A DNA stretch of 64,000 nt from Nocardiopsis ganjiahuensis DSM 45031 (GCF_000341085.1 NZ_ANBA01000014.1:186001-250000), one strand, 5' to 3'; positions 15,032-23,992 are shown, numbered from the stretch's first letter. Numbers and translations: made by a program. The notes: a model not told the origin generated them from the letters alone.

Positions 15032-16231
15032 TCAGGCTCGGGGGCGCAGGGCGGAGGCGAGCAGGAAGGCGGCCACCCCGGCGCACGCGATGGCCCACAG
15101 GGCGCTGCCGAGGGTCAGGGAGTCGGCGAGGAAGCCCACCAGGGGCGGGAAGGCGAGGAACCCGGCCCGGCCGAGCCAGCCCACCAGCGTCACCCCGTCC
15201 CCGGTACGCACCCCGGGGACGTTCCCGGCGGCGGCCAGGGTGAGCGGGAACAGCGTGGACACACCCAGACCCATCACGCCGAAACCGATGATCGTGGTCG
15301 CCGGGTGCGGCAGGAGCAGAGCGAAGGCCAGGCCGCCCGCGGCGAGGAGGCCGCAGGCGTGCCCCACCGTCGCCGCGCCGAAGCGGTCGGTCACCCGGTC
15401 GCCCAGCAGGCGTCCGACGGTCATCATCGCCTGGCAGGCCACGAACGGCATGGCGGCCAGGAACAGCGGAGCGCCCAGTTCGGTGGTCATGTACACCGCG
15501 CCCCACGAGGCGGCGGAGTCCTCGATGCCGCCGGCCGCCATGAGGAGCACACCCAGCATCAGCAACAGGAGGAGGCTCTTGCCCGGGATGCGCGAACGGC
15601 CGCCGTCGTGGCCGTTGGTGCCCTCCTCGCGCTCGCTGTTCTCCGGTCCGGGCAGCATCATGCGGCTCACGGTGAGGTTCACCGCCACCAGGACGACCGC
15701 AACCCCGCCCAGGTGCCAGAGGATGGGCACCCCGGCTCCGGCCATGGTCGCGCCGAGCAGGCCGCCGGAGACCGCGGCCAGGCTCCACACCGCGTGGAAG
15801 GTGTTGATGATGCTGCGCCGGTAGCGCCGCTGGACGCGCAGGCCGTGGGAGTTCTGGGCGGAGTCGGTCCAGGCGTCGGCCGCGCCCAGGACGAACAGCG
15901 CCGCGGCGAGCATCCACCAGTTCTGGGCGAGCGCGATGAATGGGAGCGCTCCCAAACTGATCAGACTCGTCCCCACCGCGGTCCGGCCGCTGCCGAACCA
16001 GTGGATCAGCGGTCCCGCGAGCATCCCGGTCAGGATCGCCCCGAAGGGCATCGCCGCGATCGCCAGCCCCAACTCCGCGTTGGTCAGCCCCAGACTGTTC
16101 TTGATCACGGGGAGCCACGGCACGGCGTTCGTGTAGGTGAAGCCGTTGACGAAGAACAGAGTGGACACCGCGACCCGGGCGCGCCTGGCCTCGGGCGGTG
16201 GAGCGGTGGACTTGTCGGTCGGCGTTTTCAC
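15032..16231 (-). CDS. MFS transporter
   Basis: 399 residues with 12 hydrophobic helices, a typical major facilitator. The N-terminus has STLFFVNGFTYTNAVPWLPVIK and a helix 2-3 loop GPLIHWFGSGRTAVG, a variant of the MFS signature. The NSHGLRVQRRYRRSIINTFH segment after helix 4-5 resembles sugar or fucose-permease-like MFS proteins rather than drug exporters, but the substrate is unknown. ATG at 16231. A perfect CebR/CelR-type palindrome lies inside the gene at 15941-15954 (about 280 bp after the start), which may tie it to glucan or cellobiose regulation. Confidence 0.82.
   Translation of the reverse strand: MKTPTDKSTAPPPEARRARVAVSTLFFVNGFTYTNAVPWLPVIKNSLGLTNAELGLAIAAMPFGAILTGMLAGPLIHWFGSGRTAVGTSLISLGALPFIALAQNWWMLAAALFVLGAADAWTDSAQNSHGLRVQRRYRRSIINTFHAVWSLAAVSGGLLGATMAGAGVPILWHLGGVAVVLVAVNLTVSRMMLPGPENSEREEGTNGHDGGRSRIPGKSLLLLLMLGVLLMAAGGIEDSAASWGAVYMTTELGAPLFLAAMPFVACQAMMTVGRLLGDRVTDRFGAATVGHACGLLAAGGLAFALLLPHPATTIIGFGVMGLGVSTLFPLTLAAAGNVPGVRTGDGVTLVGWLGRAGFLAFPPLVGFLADSLTLGSALWAIACAGVAAFLLASALRPRA
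15941..15954. promoter_or_regulatory. Perfect CebR/CelR-type operator inside the MFS gene
   Basis: The 14-base palindrome TGGGAGCGCTCCCA is identical to the operator of the LacI-family cellulose regulators CebR (Streptomyces) and CelR (Thermobifida, same family as the presumed host). It lies within the coding sequence of the MFS transporter. Binding is not shown; a coding-sequence coincidence is possible. Confidence 0.5.
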
Positions 16232-16324
16232 GGGCGGCTCCCAAGGCTCGTTTCAGTGCTCGCCGATGTTATCTGTCCCATCAGCGGACGACCAGGGTTT
16301 TTCACCGGTGCCCGGCCGCCGGAC

Positions 16325-16354
16325 TTGCCATCGGGCACGGAGCCGTTTTACATA
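16325..16354 (+). promoter_or_regulatory. Sigma-70-like promoter upstream of the GNAT gene
   Basis: TTGCCA (16325-16330), 18 bases, TACATA (16349-16354), pointing at the acetyltransferase. The rest of 16232-16548 (317 bases between divergent genes) shows no other gene. A GTG at 16375 opens a proline-rich 58-codon in-frame extension of the GNAT frame that I do not consider likely protein. Confidence 0.5.
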
Positions 16355-16548
16355 GGGGTCCTGCCCTCGTCAACGTGAAACCCCCGAACTCCGAAGCTCC
16401 GGAACCCGAGCCCCTCCCGCCCACGGACCCGGCCCCTGTACCGGCCAGCCCCCGCGGCCCGCTCCCGCGTAGGCGCCCCCTGCCCGCCGACTCCCTCACA
16501 CCGGGACGCGCCGTGCCCCGACGGTCCCGGTCGGAACCGGAAGATCAC

Positions 16549-17109
16549 ATGATCAGAACGAGCGCGCTGCGAGAAACGCCGACACTCACCGGGAAGAGCG
16601 TACGACTGGTCCCGCTGGGGCCCGAACACACGGACGCCTACTTCGCGGCGGGTCTCGACGAGGAGGTCAGGAGGCTCACCGGCAGCCACGGCCATCTCAC
16701 CTACGAACGGGCGCGCGAGTGGTGCGAGAGCCGCTCGGGCCGGACCGACCGGCTGGACCTGGCCATCATCGCGCCCGGTGACGGCCGCTACCTCGGCGAG
16801 CTGTCCATCTACGCGGTCTCCCCCGAGAACGAGACCGCAGGGTACCGCATCGCCCTGTCGGCGATCCAGTTCACCGGACAGGGGCTCGGCAAGGAGGCCA
16901 CACAACTGGTCCTGGAGTACGCCTTCGAGCACATCGGTCTGCACCGGGTCTGGCTGTACGTGTACGCCTTCAACATGCGGGCCATCGCGGTCTACCGCTC
17001 CTGCGGCTTCTACGTGGAGGGCAGGCTGCGCGACTCCCTGCTCTGGGAGGGACGCCGGCACGACGCCCTGCTGATGGCCGTGCTCCGCGGCGGATTCAGG
17101 GGGCGCTGA
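16549..17109 (+). CDS. GNAT N-acetyltransferase (RimJ/RimL-like)
   Basis: 186 residues. Transfers acetyl from acetyl-CoA to an amino group. The RimJ/RimL-type layout is clear: LTGKSVRLVPLGPEHTDAYF at the start, then YRIALSAIQFTGQGLGKEATQLVLEYAF, which contains the Q/G-x-G-x-G/A pyrophosphate loop as TGQGLGKEA. It ends with HRVWLYVYAFNMRAIAVYRSCGFYVEGRLRD. The frame is open to 16198, but similarity begins at the ATG at 16549 (GGAAGA a few bases upstream). The substrate (ribosomal protein, metabolite or antibiotic) cannot be read from sequence. A hairpin terminator follows at 17125. Confidence 0.85.
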   Translation: MIRTSALRETPTLTGKSVRLVPLGPEHTDAYFAAGLDEEVRRLTGSHGHLTYERAREWCESRSGRTDRLDLAIIAPGDGRYLGELSIYAVSPENETAGYRIALSAIQFTGQGLGKEATQLVLEYAFEHIGLHRVWLYVYAFNMRAIAVYRSCGFYVEGRLRDSLLWEGRRHDALLMAVLRGGFRGR

Positions 17110-17124
17110 CCTCCGACGGCGGCG

Positions 17125-17146
17125 CCGGTCCCCGCCGGGGATCCGG
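17125..17146 (+). terminator. Hairpin after the GNAT gene
   Basis: TCCCC / GGGGA stem with a GCC loop, flanked by CCGG on both sides, 16 bp after the stop codon. Confidence 0.45.
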
Positions 17147-17345
17147 TTCCGCGGTGCCTCCCACCGGAGGTACCCGCTGCCGGGGCGCCCGCTCCGGCAG
17201 GCGCCGAAGCTGTGCGGGTTTTGCCCCGGTGCGGGGTTGTAATCCGTGTGCGGCGGGGTATGCCGGTACCACTTTTCCAGCGGCTCATTCCACACGTCCG
17301 GAAGGAGCGGTGCCGGGCTCCGCGGCCGTCGGCACCGGTGAGGAC

Positions 17346-18677
17346 ATGAATCCGGTACCCGTTTCACTGCCCTTCGCCGACCGGTCCGAGGCGGGGCGAC
17401 GCCTCGCCGACCGGGTGCGTCCCCACGCCGTCAACGACCCGATCGTGCTCGCGCTGCCCCGAGGCGGGGTTCCGGTCGGGGCGGAACTGGCCGAACGCCT
17501 GGCCGCCGACTTCGACGTGCTCGTGGTGCGCAAGATCGGCCTGCCCGGCCACCCGGAGACCGGGGTGGGAGCGATCGCCGAGGACGGGCACGTCTTCTAC
17601 GACGACCTCGCCCTGGCCCGGATGCGGGTGCCCCGCCAGGCCCTGTCCGACACCGTGGCCTCCGAGCGGGACGAACTCGAGCGCAGACGCCGGGTGTACC
17701 GGGGCGAGCGCTCCGCCCCCCGGATCGCCGGGCGCGACTGCGTGATCGTCGACGACGGGGTCGCCACCGGCGGCACCGCCCGGGCGGCTCTGCGGATGGT
17801 GCGCCAGGCCGGTCCGGCGCGCTTGGTCCTGGCCGTTCCGGTCGCCGCCCCGGAGGCTCTGGAGATGCTGAGCGAGGAGGCCGACGCCCTGGTCGTGCTG
17901 ACCGCTCCGGACAACTTCCGCGCGGTGGGGGAGTGGTACCGCGACTTCGACCAGCTCACCGACCGGCACGTCGTCTCGATCCTCTCCGAACGCGAACGCC
18001 TCCACCGCGGTCCCGACACGGCCAGGGCGGTGCGGATCAGGGCGGGGCAGGTCTACCTCGACGGCGACCTGACCATGCCGACGGCGCTGCGCGGCGCTGT
18101 GGTGATGGCCTTCGGTCAGGGCCAGAGCGATCCCCGTTGGCGGGCGACCGCCTCGGCGCTGCAGCGCGCGGGGTACGCCACCCTGCTGCTCGACCTGCTC
18201 ACCGGCGAGGAACAGGACTCCGACCCCCTGGGGAGGAACGCGGGCGACGGCGGGGCGGCGGACACACGGGTCCTGGGAGAGCGGCTGAGCGCGGCGGTCA
18301 CCTGGTTGCGGCGCGCCACCGACGCGGCCAGCGAACCCCTCGGGGTACTGGGTTCGGGGGACGCGGCCGCCGCCGCCCTGGTGACGGCCGCGGAACGGCC
18401 TCAGGACGTGGCGTCGGTGGTGGTCCACGGAGGACGTGTCGACCAGGCGGAGCCGAGCCTGGCCGCGGTGCGGGCGCCGACCCTGCTCCTGCTGGAGAGC
18501 GGTGACTCGTTCGTGCGCGAACTGGGCGAGTGGACGCGGGGCCGCCTGGGAGGTCCCTCGGAGCTGAGGGTGGTGTCCGACGCGGAGCAGCTGCTCCGAG
18601 GTGACCTGGGGTGGCGCCAGGTGGCGGTGGAGACGCTGGGCTGGTTCGACCGGCACCTCTCGCACCGGCCGGAGTGA
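17346..18677 (+). CDS. Phosphoribosyltransferase - alpha/beta hydrolase-like fusion
   Basis: 443 residues in two domains. Residues ~1-215 are a type I phosphoribosyltransferase: VLALPRGGVPVGAELAE, then VRKIGLPGHPETGVGAIAEDG and the PRPP loop CVIVDDGVATGGTARAAL. Residues ~225-443 resemble a dienelactone-hydrolase-like alpha/beta fold (VVMAFGQGQSDPRWRATASALQ, GSGDAAAAALVTAA, APTLLLLESGD). The nucleophile elbow is GSGDA, with Asp in place of the usual Ser, so hydrolase activity is doubtful. The ATG at 17346 is preferred; the upstream open frame lacks similarity. Such fusions occur in actinobacteria and proteobacteria without defined function. Confidence 0.82.
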   Translation: MNPVPVSLPFADRSEAGRRLADRVRPHAVNDPIVLALPRGGVPVGAELAERLAADFDVLVVRKIGLPGHPETGVGAIAEDGHVFYDDLALARMRVPRQALSDTVASERDELERRRRVYRGERSAPRIAGRDCVIVDDGVATGGTARAALRMVRQAGPARLVLAVPVAAPEALEMLSEEADALVVLTAPDNFRAVGEWYRDFDQLTDRHVVSILSERERLHRGPDTARAVRIRAGQVYLDGDLTMPTALRGAVVMAFGQGQSDPRWRATASALQRAGYATLLLDLLTGEEQDSDPLGRNAGDGGAADTRVLGERLSAAVTWLRRATDAASEPLGVLGSGDAAAAALVTAAERPQDVASVVVHGGRVDQAEPSLAAVRAPTLLLLESGDSFVRELGEWTRGRLGGPSELRVVSDAEQLLRGDLGWRQVAVETLGWFDRHLSHRPE

Positions 18678-18754
18678 GTCCGCCGAACCGGCGGCAGGAC
18701 ACAGGTCCGGTGGCGGGACCACACGGATCCGGCGGCAGGGCAGAGGACACGGAA

Positions 18755-18798
18755 AACCCGCGGCGCCCTCGACGTACTACGTCGGGGCGCCGCGGGTT
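18755..18798. terminator. Strong bidirectional terminator
   Basis: AACCCGCGGCGCCC (18755-18768) pairs perfectly with GGGCGCCGCGGGTT (18785-18798), with an inner CGACGTA/TACGTCG helix. It separates the convergent fusion gene and whiB. Confidence 0.85.
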
Positions 18799-18844
18799 AT
18801 CGGGGCCGGGGCCACCGGGAGAGAGATCCGCTTGGCGGGAAACG

Positions 18845-19144
18845 CTAGGCGGCGTTGGCGCGGCGCATACGGCGACGGCGCTCGGAGGCGCGCTCGTCCT
18901 CGTTCAGTCCACCCCAGGTTCCGTACTTCTCCGGACGCGAGATCGCGTAGTCCAGGCAGTCCGTTCGAACCGGGCAAGCCGCACAGATCTCTTTGGCCTT
19001 GCGCTCCCGAATCTCCCGCTCCGGCTGGCGTTCGCCATCGGGGCCGAAGAAGAGCACAAGGTCCTCGCCCCGGCACGCGGCGGCATCCTGCCACCCCCAG
19101 CTCGGGCGGGGGCGCAGCGCGGCCTGCCGACGTACCTGAGACAT
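18845..19144 (-). CDS. WhiB-family iron-sulfur transcription factor
   Basis: 99 residues. The four [4Fe-4S] ligands are C24, C54, C57 and C63 (EICAACPVRTDC), followed by YGTWGGLNEDER (the G-x-W-G-G turn) and a basic C-terminal tail RRRRMRRA for DNA contact. These NO/O2-sensing proteins act with the primary sigma factor in development, redox control or resistance. It lacks the WhiB7 AT-hook and is not the long WblA type; the exact paralogue is not assigned. GAGGTGG lies 9 bases before the ATG at 19144. Monocistronic, with a long upstream region. Confidence 0.93.
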   Translation of the reverse strand: MSQVRRQAALRPRPSWGWQDAAACRGEDLVLFFGPDGERQPEREIRERKAKEICAACPVRTDCLDYAISRPEKYGTWGGLNEDERASERRRRMRRANAA

Positions 19145-19968
19145 GCTTGAACCACCTCTACTGAAATCACTAGTAAGCTGTCTGAAAAAGCTTCAGTCAC
19201 CAAAAGTTGGTCATGCGGCGTGAGTCACCCCGCACGACGCAAACGTCGAGCGGTGTTGACGTTGTTCCCCGGTGTGGCTGAGACCACGAGAAGCGCCATC
19301 ACAGAGGCGATGCCTGCCGATGATGGGGTGCTCTCACGCGAACGGCTGCGGAGGCGGTGACAAGCCTCCGTGCGAGCCGGTACGTAATCATGCCATCCCC
19401 ACTCCCGATCATGCACGGGGGGTGGGAAAATTACTCATCCAACCGTTACCGAAACCTGATGCTTGGCGTCCGGTCTCTGGTTGTCTGTTGGATTTTGTCC
19501 CGCATCGCCAGATCTACATGTCTTGCGAAGGACACAGCACATCGTATGGGGCGATGTCCCTCCTGCCTAGGGGGTCTTCCTGATGCGCCCATCACATTGC
19601 GGTCTAGTCAGGCTCTCGAGATTGGGTGCGACCGTATGTCCTCACTCAGGGCAACGAAGGTCCGCGGCCGTTCCGTTCCCTCCCGCTGGGCTCGGTGTGT
19701 CGTCGGACCCTTCGCGACACGCCGCCTCCTCCGTACCACCGCGGACTCCCGGACCTCTCCCGGCCCGAACGCCGCGCCCTCACCACGGTGATCCTCCGCC
19801 GCGGCCGGTCGGCGCCGTCCCTTAGGGGAAGGACCAGGGGGTCGGCGAGGAACAGGTCATGGTGTGCGGGCGTCCCAGACGATAGAAAACAGGGTGCGTT
19901 CGTCTTCCGCCTCGATCGGAAGAAGCACGCGCCACCCTGCACGGGACCGAACCAAGGAGACGAACACC
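19145..19968. other. Long gene-free region with possible structured RNA
   Basis: About 820 bases upstream of both whiB and the YccF gene without a convincing protein gene; open frames here lack coding bias and SDs. It is more AT-rich than the surroundings around 19380-19640. A nested hairpin lies at 19343-19379 (CGGCT..AGCCG enclosing CGGAGGC..GCCTCCG), and a short inverted repeat CTGAA/TTCAG at 19182-19196 is near the whiB promoter area. It does not look like tRNA, SRP RNA, tmRNA or RNase P RNA to me. Confidence 0.4.
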
Positions 19969-20376
19969 GTGGCCCTCTTGCGGCTCATCCTGAACATCAT
20001 CTGGCTCTTCGTCGCCGGATTCTGGCTGGCGGTCGGCTACGTCATCGCCGGAGTCATCTGCTGCGTCCTCATCGTGACGATCCCCTTCGGTGTCGCTTCC
20101 TTCCGCATGGCCAGCTACGCGATCTGGCCCTTCGGCCGCGACCTCGTGCGCAGGCCCGGATCGGGTGGCGGCAGCACCTTCCTGAACATCATCTGGCTGA
20201 TCGTCGCAGGTTGGTGGCTGACCATCGGGCACATCGCCACCGCGATCGGCCTGGCGGTCACCATCATCGGTATCCCGATGGCGTGGGCCTCGCTCAAGAT
20301 GATCCCTGTGGCGCTGGCGCCCTTCGGCAACGAGATCGTCAGTAGCGGCCACCCTCGGGAACCCTGGCAGTTCTGA
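19969..20376 (+). CDS. YccF domain-containing inner-membrane protein
   Basis: 135 residues with the duplicated YccF unit: LRLILNIIWLFVAGFWLAVGY, a helix and IPFGVASFRMASYAIWPFGR in the first half, then FLNIIWLIVAGWWLTIGH and IPMAWASLKMIPVALAPFGNEI in the second. Four membrane helices in total. Family function is unknown. The GTG at 19969 has AAGGAGA 8 bases upstream, which fixes the start against the longer open frame from 19864. Confidence 0.88.
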   Translation: MALLRLILNIIWLFVAGFWLAVGYVIAGVICCVLIVTIPFGVASFRMASYAIWPFGRDLVRRPGSGGGSTFLNIIWLIVAGWWLTIGHIATAIGLAVTIIGIPMAWASLKMIPVALAPFGNEIVSSGHPREPWQF

Positions 20377-20515
20377 CGGAGTTGGTCATTCGCGGGGGTT
20401 CGGCAGAACCGGAGCCCCCGCCGGCGCATCCCCCAGACATCCCCCGGAACAGTGTCGTCACGTGGTCGCCCCCTCCGGACCGGCCACCGCGCAACAACCA
20501 GAGAATGGAGTCCAT

Positions 20516-21859
20516 GTGCAAGCCCAGCGGCCGGGAGTGTGGGCGCTCCTGAACAGATGGCTCAGCGCCCGAAGAGCCCGCGCCGAGCGCCTCGCCCGAC
20601 TCGAGGCGCAGGAGGAGGCCAGAGCCGAGGCCGAACCCCCGGTCAAGGAGGAGGCCGCCGAACAGGATGACGTCGGCGCCGGGGACCTGCTGCGCGTGGT
20701 CAGCGACGTCGCCTGGCGGATGCTCATCATCGGCGTCGTGGCGGGCCTGCTCGTCTACGCCGTCCTCTACCTGTCGATCGTCACCCTGCCGGTCGTCATC
20801 GCGGTGTTCGTCACCGCGCTGCTCATGCCGATGGCCAAGTGGCTCCGGCGCAAGGGCCTGGGGCGCGGGACCTCCACCGCCGTCTCGGTCCTCACCGCGC
20901 TGGTCGTGCTCGGCGGCGTGGTCACGTTGATCATCCAGCCCGCCATCCAGGGCTTCGACGGTCTGATCGCCAGCGTCTCCGGCGCGCTGGTCGAACTCCA
21001 GGAACTCCAGCTGGAGCTCCCCTTCGGCCTGGAGGCGGACCCGGCCTTCCTCACCAACGCGTTCACCAACGCCTGGGACCAGATCCAGGAGATGATCACC
21101 GACAACACCCAGGAGCTGGTCAACGGCGCCTGGACCGCCGGTGCGGCCGTCGTCCAGATCCTCATCAGCCTGGTGCTGATCATCGCCCTGACCGTGTACT
21201 TCGTGCACTCGGGCGACAAGCTGATGGACTGGTTCGTCACGCTGCTGCCGCCCAAGTCCCGCCCGGGCCTGCGGCACGCCAGCGGCGTCGCCTACGGGGT
21301 GATGGGCCGCTACGTGCGCGGAGTGGCGATGGTCGGTGTCATCGACGCCGTCGGTATCGGCATCTTCCTGTTCATCTTCCTGGACGTGAACCTCGCGATC
21401 CCGCTGATCGTGCTGACCTTCGTCGGCGCCTTCCTCCCGGTCATCGGCGCCTTCCTCACCGGGCTCCTGGCCGCCATGGTGGCCCTGGTCGCCGAGGGGT
21501 GGCCCACCGCCCTGATCATCGTGGCGGCGGTGGTCCTGGTGCAGCAGCTGGAGAGCAGCGTCTTCGCCCCGCGCATCTACGGCCAGGCCCTGGAACTGCC
21601 CTCACCCATCGTCCTGATCGCCATCACCGCCGGCGGCATCCTGGGCAACATCCCGGGCATGTTCCTCGCCACCCCGGTGGCGGCCGTGCTCGCCGCACTG
21701 CTGCGCAACCGTCCCCCCGCCCAGCCCGATGACGAGAACCACGGGAACGGCCGCGAGGACCGATCGGAGCCCTCGTCGGATAAGGAAGCGGCCGCGGTCG
21801 TGGTCGTCACCCCGGCCGCGGAGCAGGCCGACCAGAAGGACCGTCCCTCCAAGGAGTGA
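20516..21859 (+). CDS. AI-2E family transporter
   Basis: 447 residues, the YdiK/TqsA/PerM family of oligomeric channel-like exporters. A basic/acidic N-terminal tail is followed by about eight helices. The signature region is AVGIGIFLFIFLDVNLAIPLIVLTFVGAFLPVIGAFLTG and the C-terminal block is LVQQLESSVFAPRIYGQALELPS. The acidic C-terminal tail is disordered. The frame is open to a GTG at 20462, but GGAG at 20507-20510 favours the GTG at 20516. A second AI-2E paralogue lies at 32712. The substrate is not determined; the name does not prove autoinducer transport. Confidence 0.85.
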   Translation: MQAQRPGVWALLNRWLSARRARAERLARLEAQEEARAEAEPPVKEEAAEQDDVGAGDLLRVVSDVAWRMLIIGVVAGLLVYAVLYLSIVTLPVVIAVFVTALLMPMAKWLRRKGLGRGTSTAVSVLTALVVLGGVVTLIIQPAIQGFDGLIASVSGALVELQELQLELPFGLEADPAFLTNAFTNAWDQIQEMITDNTQELVNGAWTAGAAVVQILISLVLIIALTVYFVHSGDKLMDWFVTLLPPKSRPGLRHASGVAYGVMGRYVRGVAMVGVIDAVGIGIFLFIFLDVNLAIPLIVLTFVGAFLPVIGAFLTGLLAAMVALVAEGWPTALIIVAAVVLVQQLESSVFAPRIYGQALELPSPIVLIAITAGGILGNIPGMFLATPVAAVLAALLRNRPPAQPDDENHGNGREDRSEPSSDKEAAAVVVVTPAAEQADQKDRPSKE

Positions 21860-21894
21860 GCTGATCCCGGATCTCTCCCCGCCGGGAATGTCCC

Positions 21895-21928
21895 GCGCCC
21901 CCGGTCCCGTTGTGCGGGTCGGGGGCGC
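21895..21928 (+). terminator. Hairpin terminator after the AI-2E gene
   Basis: GCGCCCCC (21895-21902) pairs with GGGGGCGC (21921-21928), extended inward by further G-C and G-T pairs. 36 bp after the stop codon. Confidence 0.7.
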
Positions 21929-22144
21929 GCCCGTGTCCGGGCGGTCCCTCGTCCGGACCGCCCGGGTGAAAACCCCTAGCACCATCCCTCGTCCTTGCCG
22001 TTAGGCTGGGTCGGTCGGTCTGAGGACACGTCCGCCGCGGCCCCTGCCGCGACACCACCGCCGAACCAACCCCTCCGGGGGTCGGCGCCGTGCGGACCCC
22101 GACCGCCCCGAACCGGTACACCACTTTTTGAGGATGCCCCACCC

Positions 22145-23743
22145 ATGTTGATCGCCACCGACCTCGAACTGCGCGTCGGACCTCGACTCCTGCTGGAGCC
22201 GACGACCTTCCGTGTCGCCGCGGGGGACCGGATCGGACTGGTCGGCCGCAACGGTGCGGGCAAGACCACCATGACCAAGGTGCTCGCGGGGGAGGGGCTG
22301 CCCACCGGCGGCACCGTCACCAACTCGGGCAGCATCGGCTACCTGCCGCAGGACCCGCGGACCGGCGACCTCGACGTGATCGCCAAGGACCGGGTGCTGT
22401 CGGCGCGCGGTATCGACGAGGCCCTCAACGGCCTGCGCGAGGCCGAGAAGAAGATGGCCAGCGACCACGAGAAGACCCGGAACAAGGGCGTGCGCGCCTA
22501 CGCCCGCTGGGAGGAGCGCCTCCACGTGCTGGGCGGTTACGCCGCCGAGTCCGAGGCCGCCGCCATCGCCTCCAGCCTGGGCCTGCCCGACAAGGTGCTG
22601 TCCCAGCCGCTGCACACGCTCTCCGGCGGTCAGCGCCGCCGGATCGAGCTGGCGCGCATCCTGTTCAGCGGTGCGGACACCCTGCTGCTGGACGAGCCCA
22701 CCAACCACCTGGACGCCGACTCCATCGTCTGGCTGCGTGACTTCCTCAAGCACCACCAGGGCGGCCTGATCGTGATCAGCCACGACGTGGAACTGGTCGA
22801 GCACGTGGTCAACAAGGTGTTCTACCTGGACGCCAACCGCAGCGCCATCGATATCTACAACATGGGCTGGAAGCTGTACCTGTCCCAGCGCGAGGCCGAC
22901 GAGCGCCGTCGCCGCCGGGAGCTGGCCAACGCCGAGAAGCAGGCCGACACCCTGCGCAAGCAGGCCGACCGGTTCCGGGCCAAGGCCTCCAAGGCGCGCG
23001 CCGCCCAGCAGATGATCAACCGCGCCGACAAGCTCATGGACGGGGTCGCGGGGGTGCGCAAGTCCGACAAGGTCGCCAAGCTGCGCTTCCCGGACCCGGC
23101 ACCGAGCGGTCGTACGCCGCTGATGGCCGAGGGCCTGTCCAAGTCCTACGGATCGTTGGAGATCTTCGCCGGTGTGGACCTGGCCATCGACCGGGGCAGC
23201 CGCGTGGTCATCCTGGGTCTGAACGGCGCGGGCAAGACGACCCTGCTGCGCCTGTTGGGCGGGGTGGAGGAGCCCGACACCGGAAAGGTCATCCCCGGGC
23301 ACGGGCTCAAGCTCGGCTACTACGCGCAGGAGCACGAGACCCTGGACGTGGACCGGAGCGTGCTCGAGAACATGATGAGCGCCGCACCGAACCTGCCCGA
23401 GGTCGAGGCGCGCAAGACCCTGGGTTCGTTCCTGTTCACCGGGGACGACGTGAGCAAACCCGCGGGTGTGCTCTCCGGCGGGGAGAAGACCCGGCTGGCC
23501 CTGGCCACCCTGGTGGTCTCCAGCGCCAACGTGCTGCTCCTCGACGAGCCCACGAACAACCTGGACCCGGCGAGCCGTGAGGAGATCCTGGCGGCACTGC
23601 GCAACTACAAGGGCGCGATCGTGCTGGTGACACACGACGAGGGCGCGGTGGAGGCGCTGCAGCCCGAGCGCGTCATCATGCTGCCCGACGGTGTCGAGGA
23701 CGTGTGGAACGCCGAGTTCGAGGACCTCATCTCACTGGCCTGA
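22145..23743 (+). CDS. ABC-F family ATPase (two ATP-binding domains, no membrane domain)
   Basis: 532 residues. Domain 1 has Walker A GRNGAGKTT, signature LSGGQRRR and Walker B LLLDEPTNHLD. A charged, helical linker (EADERRRRRELANAEKQAD) follows. Domain 2 has GLNGAGKTT, LSGGEKTR and LLLDEPTNNLD. These are cytoplasmic, ribosome-associated proteins acting in translation or antibiotic resistance by target protection. The linker type suggests a housekeeping Uup/EttA-like factor, but resistance cannot be excluded. ATG at 22145 with TGAGGA upstream. A possible -10 (TAGGCT near 22003) would give a ~130-base leader. Confidence 0.92.
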   Translation: MLIATDLELRVGPRLLLEPTTFRVAAGDRIGLVGRNGAGKTTMTKVLAGEGLPTGGTVTNSGSIGYLPQDPRTGDLDVIAKDRVLSARGIDEALNGLREAEKKMASDHEKTRNKGVRAYARWEERLHVLGGYAAESEAAAIASSLGLPDKVLSQPLHTLSGGQRRRIELARILFSGADTLLLDEPTNHLDADSIVWLRDFLKHHQGGLIVISHDVELVEHVVNKVFYLDANRSAIDIYNMGWKLYLSQREADERRRRRELANAEKQADTLRKQADRFRAKASKARAAQQMINRADKLMDGVAGVRKSDKVAKLRFPDPAPSGRTPLMAEGLSKSYGSLEIFAGVDLAIDRGSRVVILGLNGAGKTTLLRLLGGVEEPDTGKVIPGHGLKLGYYAQEHETLDVDRSVLENMMSAAPNLPEVEARKTLGSFLFTGDDVSKPAGVLSGGEKTRLALATLVVSSANVLLLDEPTNNLDPASREEILAALRNYKGAIVLVTHDEGAVEALQPERVIMLPDGVEDVWNAEFEDLISLA

Positions 23744-23803
23744 TCCGTCAGGCCTGGTGGAGGCGGTCGATCGCCATGGCCTGAGGGGCCCGTGTGGCCA
23801 CGG

Positions 23804-23848
23804 GGACGGGGGTGGACGCCCAGAGTGCTGGGAGGTTCACCCCCGTCC
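23804..23848 (+). terminator. Intrinsic terminator after the ABC-F gene
   Basis: GGACGGGGGTGGAC (23804-23817) pairs with GTTCACCCCCGTCC (23835-23848) with one mismatch, then TTTTC. 60 bp after the stop. Confidence 0.75.
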
Positions 23849-23992
23849 TTTTCGGATGTGGTTAATGGTGTTCCGAAAATCGGCCGGTCCGGCGTGGCGC
23901 CGGACGAATGTGGCGGCGTGCGAGGGAGATGGCCGATCATGGCTGTGGTTCCCGGGAGGGGAGACCCGACCGCCGTCGAAGGGGAGAGAACT

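Noticed and set aside
16375-16548. Proline-rich N-terminal extension of the GNAT enzyme from GTG 16375
   Set aside because: Downstream of a plausible promoter but low complexity and absent from the GNAT fold; treated as leader.
19200-19620. Search for tRNA, SRP RNA, tmRNA or RNase P RNA in the gene-poor interval
   Set aside because: No TPsiC-arm (GTTCGA) with cloverleaf pairing, no GGAAGGAAGC SRP loop and no tmRNA ends were seen.
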